Shown here: positions 17,140-25,871 of the stretch, one piece after another
Position numbering within the stretch: the first letter of the stretch is position 1
How the letters are laid out: each line of letters begins with the position of its first letter
Assembly (NCBI RefSeq): GCF_900090225.1
Contig: NZ_FMHY01000002.1
Span: 5,332,001-5,396,000 of the forward strand
Source of the DNA: Micromonospora eburnea
GTDB taxonomy: Bacteria > Actinomycetota > Actinomycetes > Mycobacteriales > Micromonosporaceae
DNA length: 64,000 nucleotides
Direction of reading: 5' to 3'
Program-made: the position numbers and the translations under genes
The notes under the pieces: generated by a model
Databases searched by the model: none
Seen by the model: the letters and a program-made list of their open reading frames with translations, nothing else
What the model was told of the DNA's origin: nothing

Positions 17140-17455
17140 GTCGCACTCCTGGGGGTGGGAAGTGTTGGTGGGAGATTGATATCAATAGATTAACCCTGGC
17201 GGAAGATCAACATTTTGCAGGGTCTGCCGATAGACCCTTACGCATACAAATCGTTATCAGCCCCGCCATGATCACTGAAGGTTTTTGCCAGACGGACGCT
17301 GCGTCACAACCCGGGTGCCGCCTCTTCGAATAACCAACCGCCATGGCAGGAAATGCTGACGGTGGCCGCCGGCCACGACGCGGTGCTCAGCGACTCACTC
17401 GGACGAAGACCCTCTTCTCGGCACGCCGAAGCACCCCCGGCCGCGAACGGAGGCG
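17140..17455. other. Regulatory gap upstream of the lipase
   Basis: This 316-bp stretch contains two palindromes and no convincing gene: ATTGATATCAAT at 17175-17186, 36 bases upstream of the lipase start, and GGGTCT-N6-AGACCC at 17220-17237. The part near 17260-17290 is AT-richer. The promoter of the lipase is expected here. Confidence 0.5.
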
Positions 17456-17854
17456 TCAGCGCAGCGCGTCGGTCGCCCGCAGGTGATCGAAGATGAGCTG
17501 GTCCACCGGAGAGACCAGGTGCCGGTCGGCGTAGCCGAGCCAGGCCAGTTCCTCGATCTCGCTCGCCGGACGCAGCGCGCCCCGAAAGTCGGCGGAGTAG
17601 CAGGTCATCCGCACCAGCGTGCCGGCTGCCTGCCCGTGGGCCTGCGCGGTGAACGTGCCGACGTGCGCGGCCGACTCCGGCACGATCGTGACATCCAGCT
17701 CCTCGGTGATCTCCCGGGTGAGGGTCGCCAGATCGGTCTCGCCCGCCTCCCGCTTACCGCCGGGCAGATACCAGACGTCCTTCCCGCGGGATCGGGTGCT
17801 CAGCACCCGGCCGTCCTCGATCCGGATCCAGGCCACCTTGTCGATCTCGCGCAC
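17456..17854 (-). CDS. NUDIX hydrolase
   Basis: The 132-residue protein has one complete Nudix box, GGKREAGETDLATLTREI followed by TEELDV, matching GX5EX7REUXEEXGU apart from the last glycine. The leading segment VAWIRIEDGRVLSTRSRGKD is typical of MutT/GDP-mannose type families, but the substrate is unknown. The GTG start has GAGGGAG upstream. It lies 24 bp after proC on the same strand, so the two are probably co-transcribed. Release of oxidised or excess nucleotides is a common job for such genes; that is only inference. Confidence 0.88.
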   Translation of the reverse strand: MREIDKVAWIRIEDGRVLSTRSRGKDVWYLPGGKREAGETDLATLTREITEELDVTIVPESAAHVGTFTAQAHGQAAGTLVRMTCYSADFRGALRPASEIEELAWLGYADRHLVSPVDQLIFDHLRATDALR

Positions 17855-17878
17855 CGTACTCCCTCAGGCGCGCCCGGA

Positions 17879-18697
17879 TCAGTCGGCCTGGGCGGCCAGC
17901 TCGCGGGCGCGGTCACGGGCGGCCTCCAGGGCCGCCAGCATGGCGGCGCGTACGCCGTGGTTCTCCAGCTCACGGATCGCGGAGATGGTGGTGCCGGCCG
18001 GCGAGGTGACCGCCTCGCGCAGCTTGACCGGGTGCTCCCCGGAGTCGCGCAGCATCACCGCCGACCCGATGGCGGTCTGCACGATCAGCTCGTGCGCCAC
18101 CTGACGGGGCAGGCCGAGCAGGATACCGGCGTCGATCATGGCCTCGACCAGCAGGTAGAAGTAGGCGGGGCCGGAGCCGGACAGGGCGGTCACCGCGTCC
18201 TGCTGGGACTCGGGGACCCGGACGGTGACGCCCAGCGGCCGGAACATCTCCTCGGCGAGGGCCAGATGCTCACCGGTGGCGTACGCGCCGGCCGAGATCG
18301 CGCTCATCGCCTCGTCCACCAGCGCCGGGGTGTTGGTCATCACCCGGACCACCGGGGTGCCCTCGGGCAGCCGCCGGCTGAAGAAGCTGGTGGGCAGGCC
18401 GGCACAGAGTGAGATGACCAACTTGTCGGCCGGCACCTTGGGGCCGATCTCGTCCAGCAGCGCCCCGGCGTCCTGCGGCTTGACCGAGATGGCGAGCACC
18501 GCCGCCTCGTCCACCGCGGTGACGTTGTCCACCACCCGCACGCCGTACCGGGCGGCCAGTTCCTCGGCGCGGGCGGGACGCCGGGCGGTCGCGAGCAGCC
18601 GCTCCGCCGGCCAGCCGGAGCGGAGCAGCCCGGAGAGCATCAGCTCGCCGATCTTGCCCGCGCCGATCACCGCGACCGTGTGCACCTCGGGTGCCAT
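17879..18697 (-). CDS. proC: Pyrroline-5-carboxylate reductase
   Basis: This enzyme reduces P5C with NAD(P)H in the last proline step. The 272-residue product begins VAVIGAGKIGELMLSGLL (Rossmann motif), has AISVKPQDAG and VRVMTNTPALV in the middle, and ends with the catalytic and oligomer signature ALSGSGPAYFYLLVEAM then TSPAGTTISAI. The length is standard. The ATG has GAGAGGGG nearby. A NUDIX gene follows closely. Confidence 0.95.
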   Translation of the reverse strand: MAPEVHTVAVIGAGKIGELMLSGLLRSGWPAERLLATARRPARAEELAARYGVRVVDNVTAVDEAAVLAISVKPQDAGALLDEIGPKVPADKLVISLCAGLPTSFFSRRLPEGTPVVRVMTNTPALVDEAMSAISAGAYATGEHLALAEEMFRPLGVTVRVPESQQDAVTALSGSGPAYFYLLVEAMIDAGILLGLPRQVAHELIVQTAIGSAVMLRDSGEHPVKLREAVTSPAGTTISAIRELENHGVRAAMLAALEAARDRARELAAQAD

Positions 18698-18769
18698 GAC
18701 GCCGTACCCCTCTCGATGGCGGCGGGGCGCGGCGGACCCTCGCGGGCCCGCCGCGCCACCGGCCGTCGG

Positions 18770-19798
18770 TCAGCTGCCGAAGAAGACCTCGGCCTCGGCG
18801 TACCGCTCCAGCGGCACCGTCTTCAGCTCCCGGGTGGCGTCGGCCAGCGGGACGCGGATGATGTCGGTGCTCTTCATCGCGACCATCTTGCCCCAGTCGC
18901 CCTCGTGCGCCGCGTCGATCGCGTGCAGGCCGAGCCGGGTGGCGAGCACCCGGTCGAAGGCGGTCGGGGTGCCACCACGCTGGATGTGGCCGAGCACGAC
19001 GGTACGCGCCTCCTTGCCGGTCTTCGCCTCCAGCTGCTCGGCGAGCCACTGGCCGATGCCGCCGAGACGGACGTGACCGAAGGAGTCCAGCTCCTGGTTG
19101 TGCAGGACCATCTGGCCCTCCAGCGGGTGCGCGCCCTCGGCGACCACGACGATCGGGGCGTACTGGTGCTGGAAGCGCTTCTCGACGTACCCGGCGACCT
19201 GGTCCACGTCGAACTGCCGCTCGGGCAGCAGGATCACGTTGGCGCCACCGGCGAGGCCGGCGTGCAGCGCGATCCAGCCGGCGTGCCGGCCCATCACCTC
19301 GACCACGAGGGTGCGGTGGTGGCTCTCGGCGGTGGTGTGGAGGCGGTCGATCGCCTCCATGGCGATGTTGACCGCGGTGTCGAAGCCGAACGTGTAGTCG
19401 GTGGCGCCGAGGTCGTTGTCGATGGTCTTCGGCACGCCGACGACCTTGACGTCCAGCTCGTGCAGCTTGGTGGCGACGCCGAGGGTGTCCTCGCCGCCGA
19501 TGGCGATCAGCGCGTCCACCCCCTGCGCGGCCAGGTTCTCCTTGATCCGCTCGACGCCGTTCTCGATCTTGAACGGGTTGGTCCGGGACGAACCGAGGAT
19601 GGTGCCGCCGCGCGGCAGGATGCCACGGACCTCCGCGATACCCAGCGGCTTGGTCAGGCCCTCCAGCGGCCCCTTCCAGCCGTCCCGGAAGCCCACGAAC
19701 TCATGACCGTAGGTCGCGACGCCCTTGCGGACGACCGCCCGAATCACCGCGTTGAGACCAGGGCAGTCGCCGCCACCGGTGAGCACGCCGATACGCAT
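18770..19798 (-). CDS. Phosphofructokinase, PPi-dependent signature
   Basis: The product (342 residues) has GVLTGGGDCPGLNAVIR, the sugar-binding PKTIDNDLG loop, and EVMGRHAGWIA and HIQRGGTPTAFDR. Two positions that separate donors read as diphosphate type: GGEDT has Asp where ATP enzymes have Gly (E. coli Gly104), and the loop is PKTIDND with Lys where E. coli has Gly124. It therefore belongs to the group III PFKs and probably uses PPi, as in Amycolatopsis PPi-PFK, making the reaction reversible. The ATG has AGGAGGATGAG upstream. Confidence 0.93.
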   Translation of the reverse strand: MRIGVLTGGGDCPGLNAVIRAVVRKGVATYGHEFVGFRDGWKGPLEGLTKPLGIAEVRGILPRGGTILGSSRTNPFKIENGVERIKENLAAQGVDALIAIGGEDTLGVATKLHELDVKVVGVPKTIDNDLGATDYTFGFDTAVNIAMEAIDRLHTTAESHHRTLVVEVMGRHAGWIALHAGLAGGANVILLPERQFDVDQVAGYVEKRFQHQYAPIVVVAEGAHPLEGQMVLHNQELDSFGHVRLGGIGQWLAEQLEAKTGKEARTVVLGHIQRGGTPTAFDRVLATRLGLHAIDAAHEGDWGKMVAMKSTDIIRVPLADATRELKTVPLERYAEAEVFFGS

Positions 19799-19978
19799 GT
19801 CTGCTCATCCTCCTGGAGCATCAGGTCAAGCCCGGATTAAGCCCCAGGATATGTGTCAGATCAGACCATCGGCGCCATTGCCGGCCCGGGGCGGGCCGTC
19901 AGTCCGCACTGTAGCCCGCGCGGGTGTACGACCACACCGCGCCCCGGGGGCTACCCCTCGGTAGTAGGCCGGTATCGG

Positions 19979-20473
19979 CTAACCGGTCATCGCCCGCCAG
20001 CGCGCCAGGTTGTGCCGGGCGTCGACCAGGGCGTCGTGCCGGTCCGCGTCGGCGTCGGGCAGCCTCGGCCGGCCGCGGTCCTCCCAGAGCTGGCGCAGCT
20101 CCTTGGTGAACCGCGGGATCTCCCGGGGCAGTGCCGGCATCGCCCCCCACAACTGGGCCAGCACCACGTGGTCGTACGCCGCGTACCAGGCCCACAGCTC
20201 AAGCTGCTCGCCCGGCCGGTCCCGGATCGGCTCCAACAGGAACTCGTAGAGGTCGTCGCGGATGCGCGACCGCGACCGCCAGGCCCGGTCGGCCGGCGAC
20301 GGAAGCTTGTCGAGCACGTTACGGCGCACCCACGGCACGGCGCGGGAGTCGTCGAACTCGGTGGAGACCGCGTAGAACTCGCGGCCGTACTCGTCGACGA
20401 CGCCGATCGACACCAGGTCGACGATCCGGCCGTCCTCGATGAACTCGCAGTCGTAGAAGTAGCGGTAGACCAT
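19979..20473 (-). CDS. 3'-5' exoribonuclease of the Rv2179c family
   Basis: The product has 164 residues from the ATG at 20473. The N-terminus YFYDCEFIEDGR carries the first acidic DEDD motif, SIGVVDEYGREFYAVS follows, WAWYAAYDHVVLAQLWG gives the second, and DRHDALVDARHNLARW gives the last His-Asp motif. The resemblance to M. tuberculosis Rv2179c, an RNase T-like exoribonuclease that binds AMP, is strong, and it sits in the matching location downstream of aroG-type genes. Longer starts (20482, 20662) add residues not found in the family. Confidence 0.9.
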   Translation of the reverse strand: MVYRYFYDCEFIEDGRIVDLVSIGVVDEYGREFYAVSTEFDDSRAVPWVRRNVLDKLPSPADRAWRSRSRIRDDLYEFLLEPIRDRPGEQLELWAWYAAYDHVVLAQLWGAMPALPREIPRFTKELRQLWEDRGRPRLPDADADRHDALVDARHNLARWRAMTG

Positions 20474-20661
20474 CCCCACCATCCTCACGCACCGTCGCCG
20501 ACGGCCGCTCGCCGGGGCTGCCACCGAGGTCGGTGCCGCTGCTAACGGCGCAGCTGACGAAGGGTCACGGAAGTGTCTCCGGGGGTGTACAGCACGCGAC
20601 CGGAGCGTCATGATCTGATGTGTATCGCTACCGGACGCCGGAACCGGATCAGAATGCCTCA

Positions 20662-20687
20662 CACCGGGCTGTCAGGTTAACCCGGTG
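20662..20687. promoter_or_regulatory. Inverted repeat upstream of the Crp-family gene
   Basis: CACCGGG and CCCGGTG arms are separated by 12 bases (20669-20680). It is 37 bases upstream of the GTG of the regulator, so autoregulation is possible, but no TGTGA-type Crp half site is obvious. Confidence 0.35.
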
Positions 20688-20724
20688 AGCGAGTTGTGGT
20701 CCTTGACCGGGGAGGGGTTGGGCC

Positions 20725-21417
20725 GTGGAGGGTCGCCTGCCGGAGCCGGGTGACGCGCTCACGGGCGTGGAGATGTTCGCCGGGCTCGAGCCGGAGGTGC
20801 GACAGCGGGTCATCGCCGCGGCGGTGCCGCGCACGTACCGCAAGGGTCAGTTGCTCTTCGTGGAGAACGACCCCGGCGAGTCCCTCATCGTGCTGCGCCG
20901 GGGGGCCGTGGCCGTGTTCCGCACCGCGCCGACCGGCGAACGCGCCGTACTGACGGTCATCCGTCCGCCGGACGTGCTGGGTGAGGTCTCCCTGCTGGAC
21001 GCCTCGACCCGGTCCGCCTCGGCCGAGGCCATCGAGGACTGCGCGGCCCTGGCGCTGTCCCGTCCCGCTTTCATGGAGCTGGTGCACTCCAACCCGCGCA
21101 TCCTCGACGCGGTGATGCGATCGCTCGGCGGGCTGATCCGCCGGCTCACCGAGCAGAACGCCGACCATGTCTTCCTCGACCTGCCCGGTCGGGTGGCCAA
21201 GACGCTGGTCCGGCTGGCCGGCGAGAGCCAGGCCCCGATGATCACGATCGAGCTCAACCAGAGCCAGCTCGCCGAGATGGCCGGCGGCTCCCGGCAGAGC
21301 GTCAACCAGGCGATCGGATCGTTCGCCAGCCGGGGCTGGCTGCGCACCGAGGGGCGCCGGATCGTGGTGACCGATGTGGGCGCGCTGCGCCGCCGCGCGG
21401 GGATGAACGACCGCTGA
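20725..21417 (+). CDS. Crp/Fnr-family transcription regulator
   Basis: The 230-residue product has a cyclic-nucleotide-binding fold at residues about 15-120, with GEVSLLD and RSASAEAIED in place of the phosphate cassette of cAMP binders, so cAMP binding is likely but not certain. A helix-turn-helix of the Crp type follows at about 165-215 (LNQSQLAEMAGGSRQSVNQA). The length and layout match Rv3676/GlxR. The GTG start at 20725 has GGAGGGG upstream. A putative adenylate cyclase gene lies 470 bp downstream, which could be its signal source, though other cyclases probably exist in the genome. Confidence 0.88.
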   Translation: MEGRLPEPGDALTGVEMFAGLEPEVRQRVIAAAVPRTYRKGQLLFVENDPGESLIVLRRGAVAVFRTAPTGERAVLTVIRPPDVLGEVSLLDASTRSASAEAIEDCAALALSRPAFMELVHSNPRILDAVMRSLGGLIRRLTEQNADHVFLDLPGRVAKTLVRLAGESQAPMITIELNQSQLAEMAGGSRQSVNQAIGSFASRGWLRTEGRRIVVTDVGALRRRAGMNDR

Positions 21418-21448
21418 CCCGGCCGGCGGCCGCCGCGCTGAGAACGGC

Positions 21449-21485
21449 CAGGTGGGGCCGGCGGGACGACCGCCGACCCCACCTG
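21449..21485. terminator. Bidirectional terminator between regulator and small ORF
   Basis: Arms of 16 bp (21449-21464 and 21470-21485, one mismatch) enclose the loop GACGA. It lies between the convergent Crp-family and hypothetical genes. Confidence 0.7.
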
Positions 21486-21489
21486 CCGG

Positions 21490-21747
21490 TCACTTCTCCG
21501 TGTTGTCGGCCGGGGGCGAGCTCGGACCGGGGCCGATCTTCTGCGGCGGCGCGCTCGGGCCGGGGCCGATCATCTGCGGGTCGGTCTTCGTGCTCTCGGT
21601 CGAGCCAGAGCTCTGACCCTCGGGCTGCTCCACCATGCCCTTTTCCTCCAGTTCGGCGAGGGTAACGACGTCGACGTCGACCGTGTCGCCCGGGGCCCAG
21701 ACCTTCCCATGCGGATCGATCCAGGAAGCGCACAGCCGAACGTTCAC
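21490..21747 (-). CDS. Small conserved hypothetical protein
   Basis: The product has 85 residues, from GTG 21747 with GGGAGAG upstream. Residues 1-45 look folded (VRLCASWIDPHGKVWAPGD, then VDVVTLAELEEKGMVE), resembling short domains seen in phage head or tail accessory proteins. The C-terminal half is low complexity with a duplicated IGPGPS-APPQ/SSPP element. No function can be assigned. Confidence 0.6.
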   Translation of the reverse strand: MNVRLCASWIDPHGKVWAPGDTVDVDVVTLAELEEKGMVEQPEGQSSGSTESTKTDPQMIGPGPSAPPQKIGPGPSSPPADNTEK

Positions 21748-21885
21748 GGCACTCTCCCTGTCGGCGTCTCTTTCTGGTACGGAACACTAGACCGAGCCGA
21801 TCAGCCGTGACGTCCCGCCGCACGTCGGGTACCCGACTCGGTAGCCGGGCGGGATACTGGGAACCTCTCGCGTACGGAGCCGGAC

Positions 21886-24800
21886 ATCGACCTCACCTGT
21901 GGACACTGCTCCCGGTCCGCCGGGCCGGACGACCGCTTCTGCGGCGGATGCGGTCGGCCCCTGACGGTCACCTGTCCGGGCTGCGGCCATACCAACAACG
22001 CCGAGGCCAACTTCTGCACCAACTGCGGCCAGCCGCTACGCGACCACTCCGTCGCGCCCCAGGAGGACCGACGCCAGGTCAGCGTGCTGTTCATCGACAT
22101 CGTCGACTTCACCAAGTACGCCGAGCGCGCCGACCCGGAGCAGGCGCGGGGGCTGCAACAGGCGTACTTCGCCACGGTCCGGCGGCTGGTCCACCAGTAC
22201 GGCGGCGTGGTCGAGAAGTACATCGGCGACGCGGTGATGGCGCTGTTCGGCGCCCCGGTGGCGACGGACAACGACGCCCTGCGCTGCGTCCGGGCGGGGC
22301 TGGAGCTGCAGCGGAGCCTGGCCCGGCAGCCGGGCGGCCCACACCCGCCCCTCGGGTTCCGGGTCGGCATCGCGACGGGTGAGGCGCTGGTCGACCTCAC
22401 CGCGGCCCGCGACGGCGGCCAGGCGTTCGTCACCGGCGACGTGGTGAACACCGCCTCCCGGTTGCAGGGGCTGGCGCCCGCCGGCGGGGTGGTGGTCGAC
22501 GAGAGCACCTGGGCGGCCACCCAGCACGAGATGGAGTACGCCGACCAGCCGCCGGTGACGCTGCGCGGGCGGTCCGCGGTCAGCCGGATCTGGCTGGCGC
22601 TGCGCGCCCGGCCCCAGCGCGACGCGCACAGCGCCGAGCTGACCCCGATGGTCGACCGGGACCACGAGCGGGGCCTGCTGGTCAGCGCGCTGCACCGCAC
22701 CGTCACCGAGCGCACCTCGCAGCTGGTGACGGTGTTCGGCCCGGCCGGGGTGGGCAAGAGCCGGCTGCTGCGTGAGCTGGCCCGGCACGCGGCGAACCTG
22801 CCCGGCTCCCGGGTGACCTGGCTGACCGGCCACTGCCCGCCGTTCGGCGAGAACGTCACGTACGCGGCGCTGGCCGACATCGTCAGAAGCTGGACCGGGC
22901 TGCCGGACTCCGACGATCCGACCGGCACGCGCGAGCGCCTGCGGGAGCGGCTGGGCCGACTGGCCGACCCGCACGCGGTGCGACTGGCCGAGGCGCTGGG
23001 CCCGCTGGTCGGCGTACCCGGCGAGCGGCTCACCTCGGCGGAGACCGAGGCCGCCTGGCGGCGGTTCCTGCTCGCGCTGGCCGCGACCGCGCCGACGGTG
23101 CTCGTCTTCGAGGACATGCACTGGGCGGACGAGGCGATGCTCTCCTTCGTCGAGCAACTCGGCGCGGCGGCCCGGGGCGTGCCGCTGCTGGTGCTCGCCA
23201 CCGCCCGCCCGGAGCTGCGCGAGCGGCACCCGGCCTGGACCGGCACGATCAGCGGCGCGATGTCGATCTCCGTGCCGCCGATGCACGACGGGGACATCGA
23301 CGTTCTCTACTCGCTGCTGCTGGGGCAGGCCACCCTGCCGGCGGAGGCCCGCGCCCCGCTGATCGAGTTCGCCGACGGCAACCCGCTCTACGCGCAGGAG
23401 TACGCGCGGATGCTGCTCGACGGCGGGCTCGTCAACCCGACGAGGAACGCGGTCCGGCTCGACCCGGTCGGCGGGGCGGAGATGCCCCGCACCGTGCAGG
23501 CGGTGATCGCCAACCGGCTCGACCTGCTCGACCCGGCCGACCGTGGGGTGCTCCAGGCCGCCTCGGTGGTCGGGGTGCAGTTCTGGGCGGCGCCGGTGGC
23601 GCTGTCGCTCAACCGCCCGGTGGAGTGGGTGGAGCGGGCGCTGCACCGGCTCCAGCGCCGGGACATGGTCTACGAGCTGCCCACCTCGACCATGCCCGGC
23701 CAGCCGGAGTACCGGTTCCGCCACATCCTGGTGCGGGACGTCTGCTACCAGCGGCTGCCCCGGGCCGAGCGGGTGTCCCGGCACCAGCGCACCGCCGACT
23801 GGCTGGAGCAGCTCGCCGACGACCGGCCGCACGACCTGGCCGAGGTGCTGGCCAACCATCGCTGGGCGGCACACGAGATCGCCCGCACGATCGGGCTCGA
23901 TCCGGCCCCGTACGCGCGGGCCACCCGCACCGCGCTGCACCGCGCGGCCCGCCGGGCGTACGAGCTGCACGCGCTGGACACCGCGGCCACCCTGGTCGGC
24001 CGGGCCCTCGCCGTGGAGTGCGGCCCGGACCCGACGTTGGAGCTCTTCCAGGCCGAGGTGGCGTTCTACCGGGACAGCGACGGGTTCCTGGTCGACGGGG
24101 GCACCGAGGTCCTCACCGAGCTGGCCGAGCGGCTGTCCGGTGCGGGCGACCTGCCGGGCGCGGCGAAGGCCTGGCGGCTGCTGGCCACCGCGGCCTGGGC
24201 CCGGGCCGACCGGTCGGAGACGCTGCGCTGCCTGGATCGGGCGATCGGCCTGCACGCCGGGCTGCCGGACAGCGAGGACAAGGTCGGCGCGCTGCTGGAG
24301 CTGGCACGGTTGCACATGCTCGACGCCGCGGCCGAGCCGGCCTGCGCCGCCGCCGAGGCGGCCACCGAGCTGGCCGAGCGGCTGGAGCTGCGGGAGGCAC
24401 GGGCGAACGGCCGCATCACCCTCGCCGTGGCCCGCTACCAGGCCGGGGCCGAGGAGGCGTACGCGGAGCTGGCCGCGATCACCGAGGAGTGCCGGGTGGA
24501 GCGGCTGACCAGCCGCCGGCGGGCCGTGCACAACCTGGCCTGGGCGCTACAGGAGGAGGGTGACCTGGCCGGCTCGGCCCGACTGATCGACGAGCAGCGG
24601 TCGCTGGACCTGGCCGGTGAGCACGGCCTGACGGTGAGCTTCGCCGATCAGTGGACCCGCTCGTACTACAGCGGCGACTGGACGGCGGCGCTGCGGATGG
24701 CCGAAGGGTCGACGCGGCGACCGACCGACGAGTGGGATCTGCACATCGTGGCCGTGTCCGGCTGGATCCGCGCCCTCGGCGACACGCCGGACACCGTGCC

Positions 24801-25359
24801 GGAGGGCGGCGCGGCACCGGACCTGGTGGACCAGGCGCTGGTCGCCGCCCGGCGCAGCGGCTTCCACCGGGTGCTGCGCTCGACCGTGGCGCACGCGGCG
24901 CTGTGCCGGGCGGTGCAGGGCCGCCGCGAGGAGGCGTTGGCGCTGCTGCGCGAGCTGGACGCCGACTGGCGGCGTACCCGGATGATCCCGTTCGCCGAGT
25001 GGGTGCCGGCGGTCGGGCACGTGGCCGGGGTGCTCGGCGGCGAGGCGGCGCTGCTGGTACGCGACCTGCTGGCCCGCTCGCCCCGGGCGACCCGCTGGGC
25101 GCGGGCGGCCGGGCGCTCCGCCGACGCGGCCCTGGCCTGGCGGGCCGGCGACGCGCGGCGGGCGGCCGACCTGCTCGCGACGGCGGCCCGCAGCTACGCC
25201 GAGATGACCGACGTCACCGACCACGTCATCGCATCGGCCCTGTCGGTCGGGCCACTGGCGGAGGTGGATCCGAAGGCCGCGGCCGACACGCTCGCCCGGG
25301 TACGCGCGTTCGCCGAGCGGAACGCGGCCGGCGGCCTGCTCCGCCTCGCGTCGACCTGA
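21886..25359 (+). CDS. Adenylate cyclase with zinc ribbons and AAA/NB-ARC-like ATPase
   Basis: Two CxxC zinc ribbons (CGHC...CGGC and CPGC...CTNC) precede a class III cyclase domain beginning SVLFIDIVDFTKYAE, with KYIGDAVMALFGAP for metal binding. An ATPase follows (Walker A GPAGVGKS at about residue 285, Walker B VLVFEDMHWAD) and then about 700 residues of TPR-like helical sequence. No ATG, GTG or TTG occurs in frame between the stop at 21808 and the GTG at 22084, which would remove both ribbons and the first cyclase strand. GGAG six bases before an ATC at 21886 suggests a rare ATC start or a base error for ATG; I place the start there. Confidence 0.8.
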   Translation: MDLTCGHCSRSAGPDDRFCGGCGRPLTVTCPGCGHTNNAEANFCTNCGQPLRDHSVAPQEDRRQVSVLFIDIVDFTKYAERADPEQARGLQQAYFATVRRLVHQYGGVVEKYIGDAVMALFGAPVATDNDALRCVRAGLELQRSLARQPGGPHPPLGFRVGIATGEALVDLTAARDGGQAFVTGDVVNTASRLQGLAPAGGVVVDESTWAATQHEMEYADQPPVTLRGRSAVSRIWLALRARPQRDAHSAELTPMVDRDHERGLLVSALHRTVTERTSQLVTVFGPAGVGKSRLLRELARHAANLPGSRVTWLTGHCPPFGENVTYAALADIVRSWTGLPDSDDPTGTRERLRERLGRLADPHAVRLAEALGPLVGVPGERLTSAETEAAWRRFLLALAATAPTVLVFEDMHWADEAMLSFVEQLGAAARGVPLLVLATARPELRERHPAWTGTISGAMSISVPPMHDGDIDVLYSLLLGQATLPAEARAPLIEFADGNPLYAQEYARMLLDGGLVNPTRNAVRLDPVGGAEMPRTVQAVIANRLDLLDPADRGVLQAASVVGVQFWAAPVALSLNRPVEWVERALHRLQRRDMVYELPTSTMPGQPEYRFRHILVRDVCYQRLPRAERVSRHQRTADWLEQLADDRPHDLAEVLANHRWAAHEIARTIGLDPAPYARATRTALHRAARRAYELHALDTAATLVGRALAVECGPDPTLELFQAEVAFYRDSDGFLVDGGTEVLTELAERLSGAGDLPGAAKAWRLLATAAWARADRSETLRCLDRAIGLHAGLPDSEDKVGALLELARLHMLDAAAEPACAAAEAATELAERLELREARANGRITLAVARYQAGAEEAYAELAAITEECRVERLTSRRRAVHNLAWALQEEGDLAGSARLIDEQRSLDLAGEHGLTVSFADQWTRSYYSGDWTAALRMAEGSTRRPTDEWDLHIVAVSGWIRALGDTPDTVPEGGAAPDLVDQALVAARRSGFHRVLRSTVAHAALCRAVQGRREEALALLRELDADWRRTRMIPFAEWVPAVGHVAGVLGGEAALLVRDLLARSPRATRWARAAGRSADAALAWRAGDARRAADLLATAARSYAEMTDVTDHVIASALSVGPLAEVDPKAAADTLARVRAFAERNAAGGLLRLAST

Positions 25360-25871
25360 ACGGTCGTCGGTCGAACCGGGCTGGCCCGCCGCGCGGCAGA
25401 CACAAGGCTGATGAGCGATGTGCCTCTGAGGCATGTCACTCTCAGACGTGTGCGACACCACGTCGGCCACTCCTTGATCCCTTTCCCGGCGAGGTACCTC
25501 CGCTTTGGCGACGAATGTGACTTTTCGCTTGCGGGCACCGGTTGCCGGATGGCGCTCGGTTCAGTCGACCTACGCGCGCAGGATCAGCCCCGGCGGCAGG
25601 CCACGGACGGCGCACTTCAGCAGCCAGTACAGCAGGGGAGTCCGCCAGGCGGGGCGGTGCCGACCGCGGCCGGCGGGGGCCGCCGGAACGCGCGCGGACC
25701 ATGCCCCGGGGCGCCGTCGGCGAGCGGGACCGCCGGGGGAAGAGCCTACGAACGGGAGCGGCACGCCACAACGCACTCCCGGAACCGGGTGCGGACGTGT
25801 CACGATTCAGGGCACGGCGTGCGGGGCGTCGGGACGGGACGCACCGACGGGTGCGGCGAGGAGGGTGGCCG
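25360..25871. other. Gene-poor gap, 512 bp
   Basis: No convincing gene is seen. An inverted repeat TGCCTC-T-GAGGCA lies at 25425-25437. On the minus strand, near 25570-25640, a short open frame encodes YWLLKCAVRGLPPG, faintly like the start of a PlsC acyltransferase, but nothing follows it. The AT-richer part around 25480-25540 might hold a promoter for the downstream gene. Confidence 0.5.

Noticed and set aside
22036..24531. Long minus-strand open frame of about 830 codons
   Set aside because: It lies opposite the adenylate cyclase, is rich in Arg, Pro and Gly, and lacks any motif; it is a mirror of high-GC codon use.
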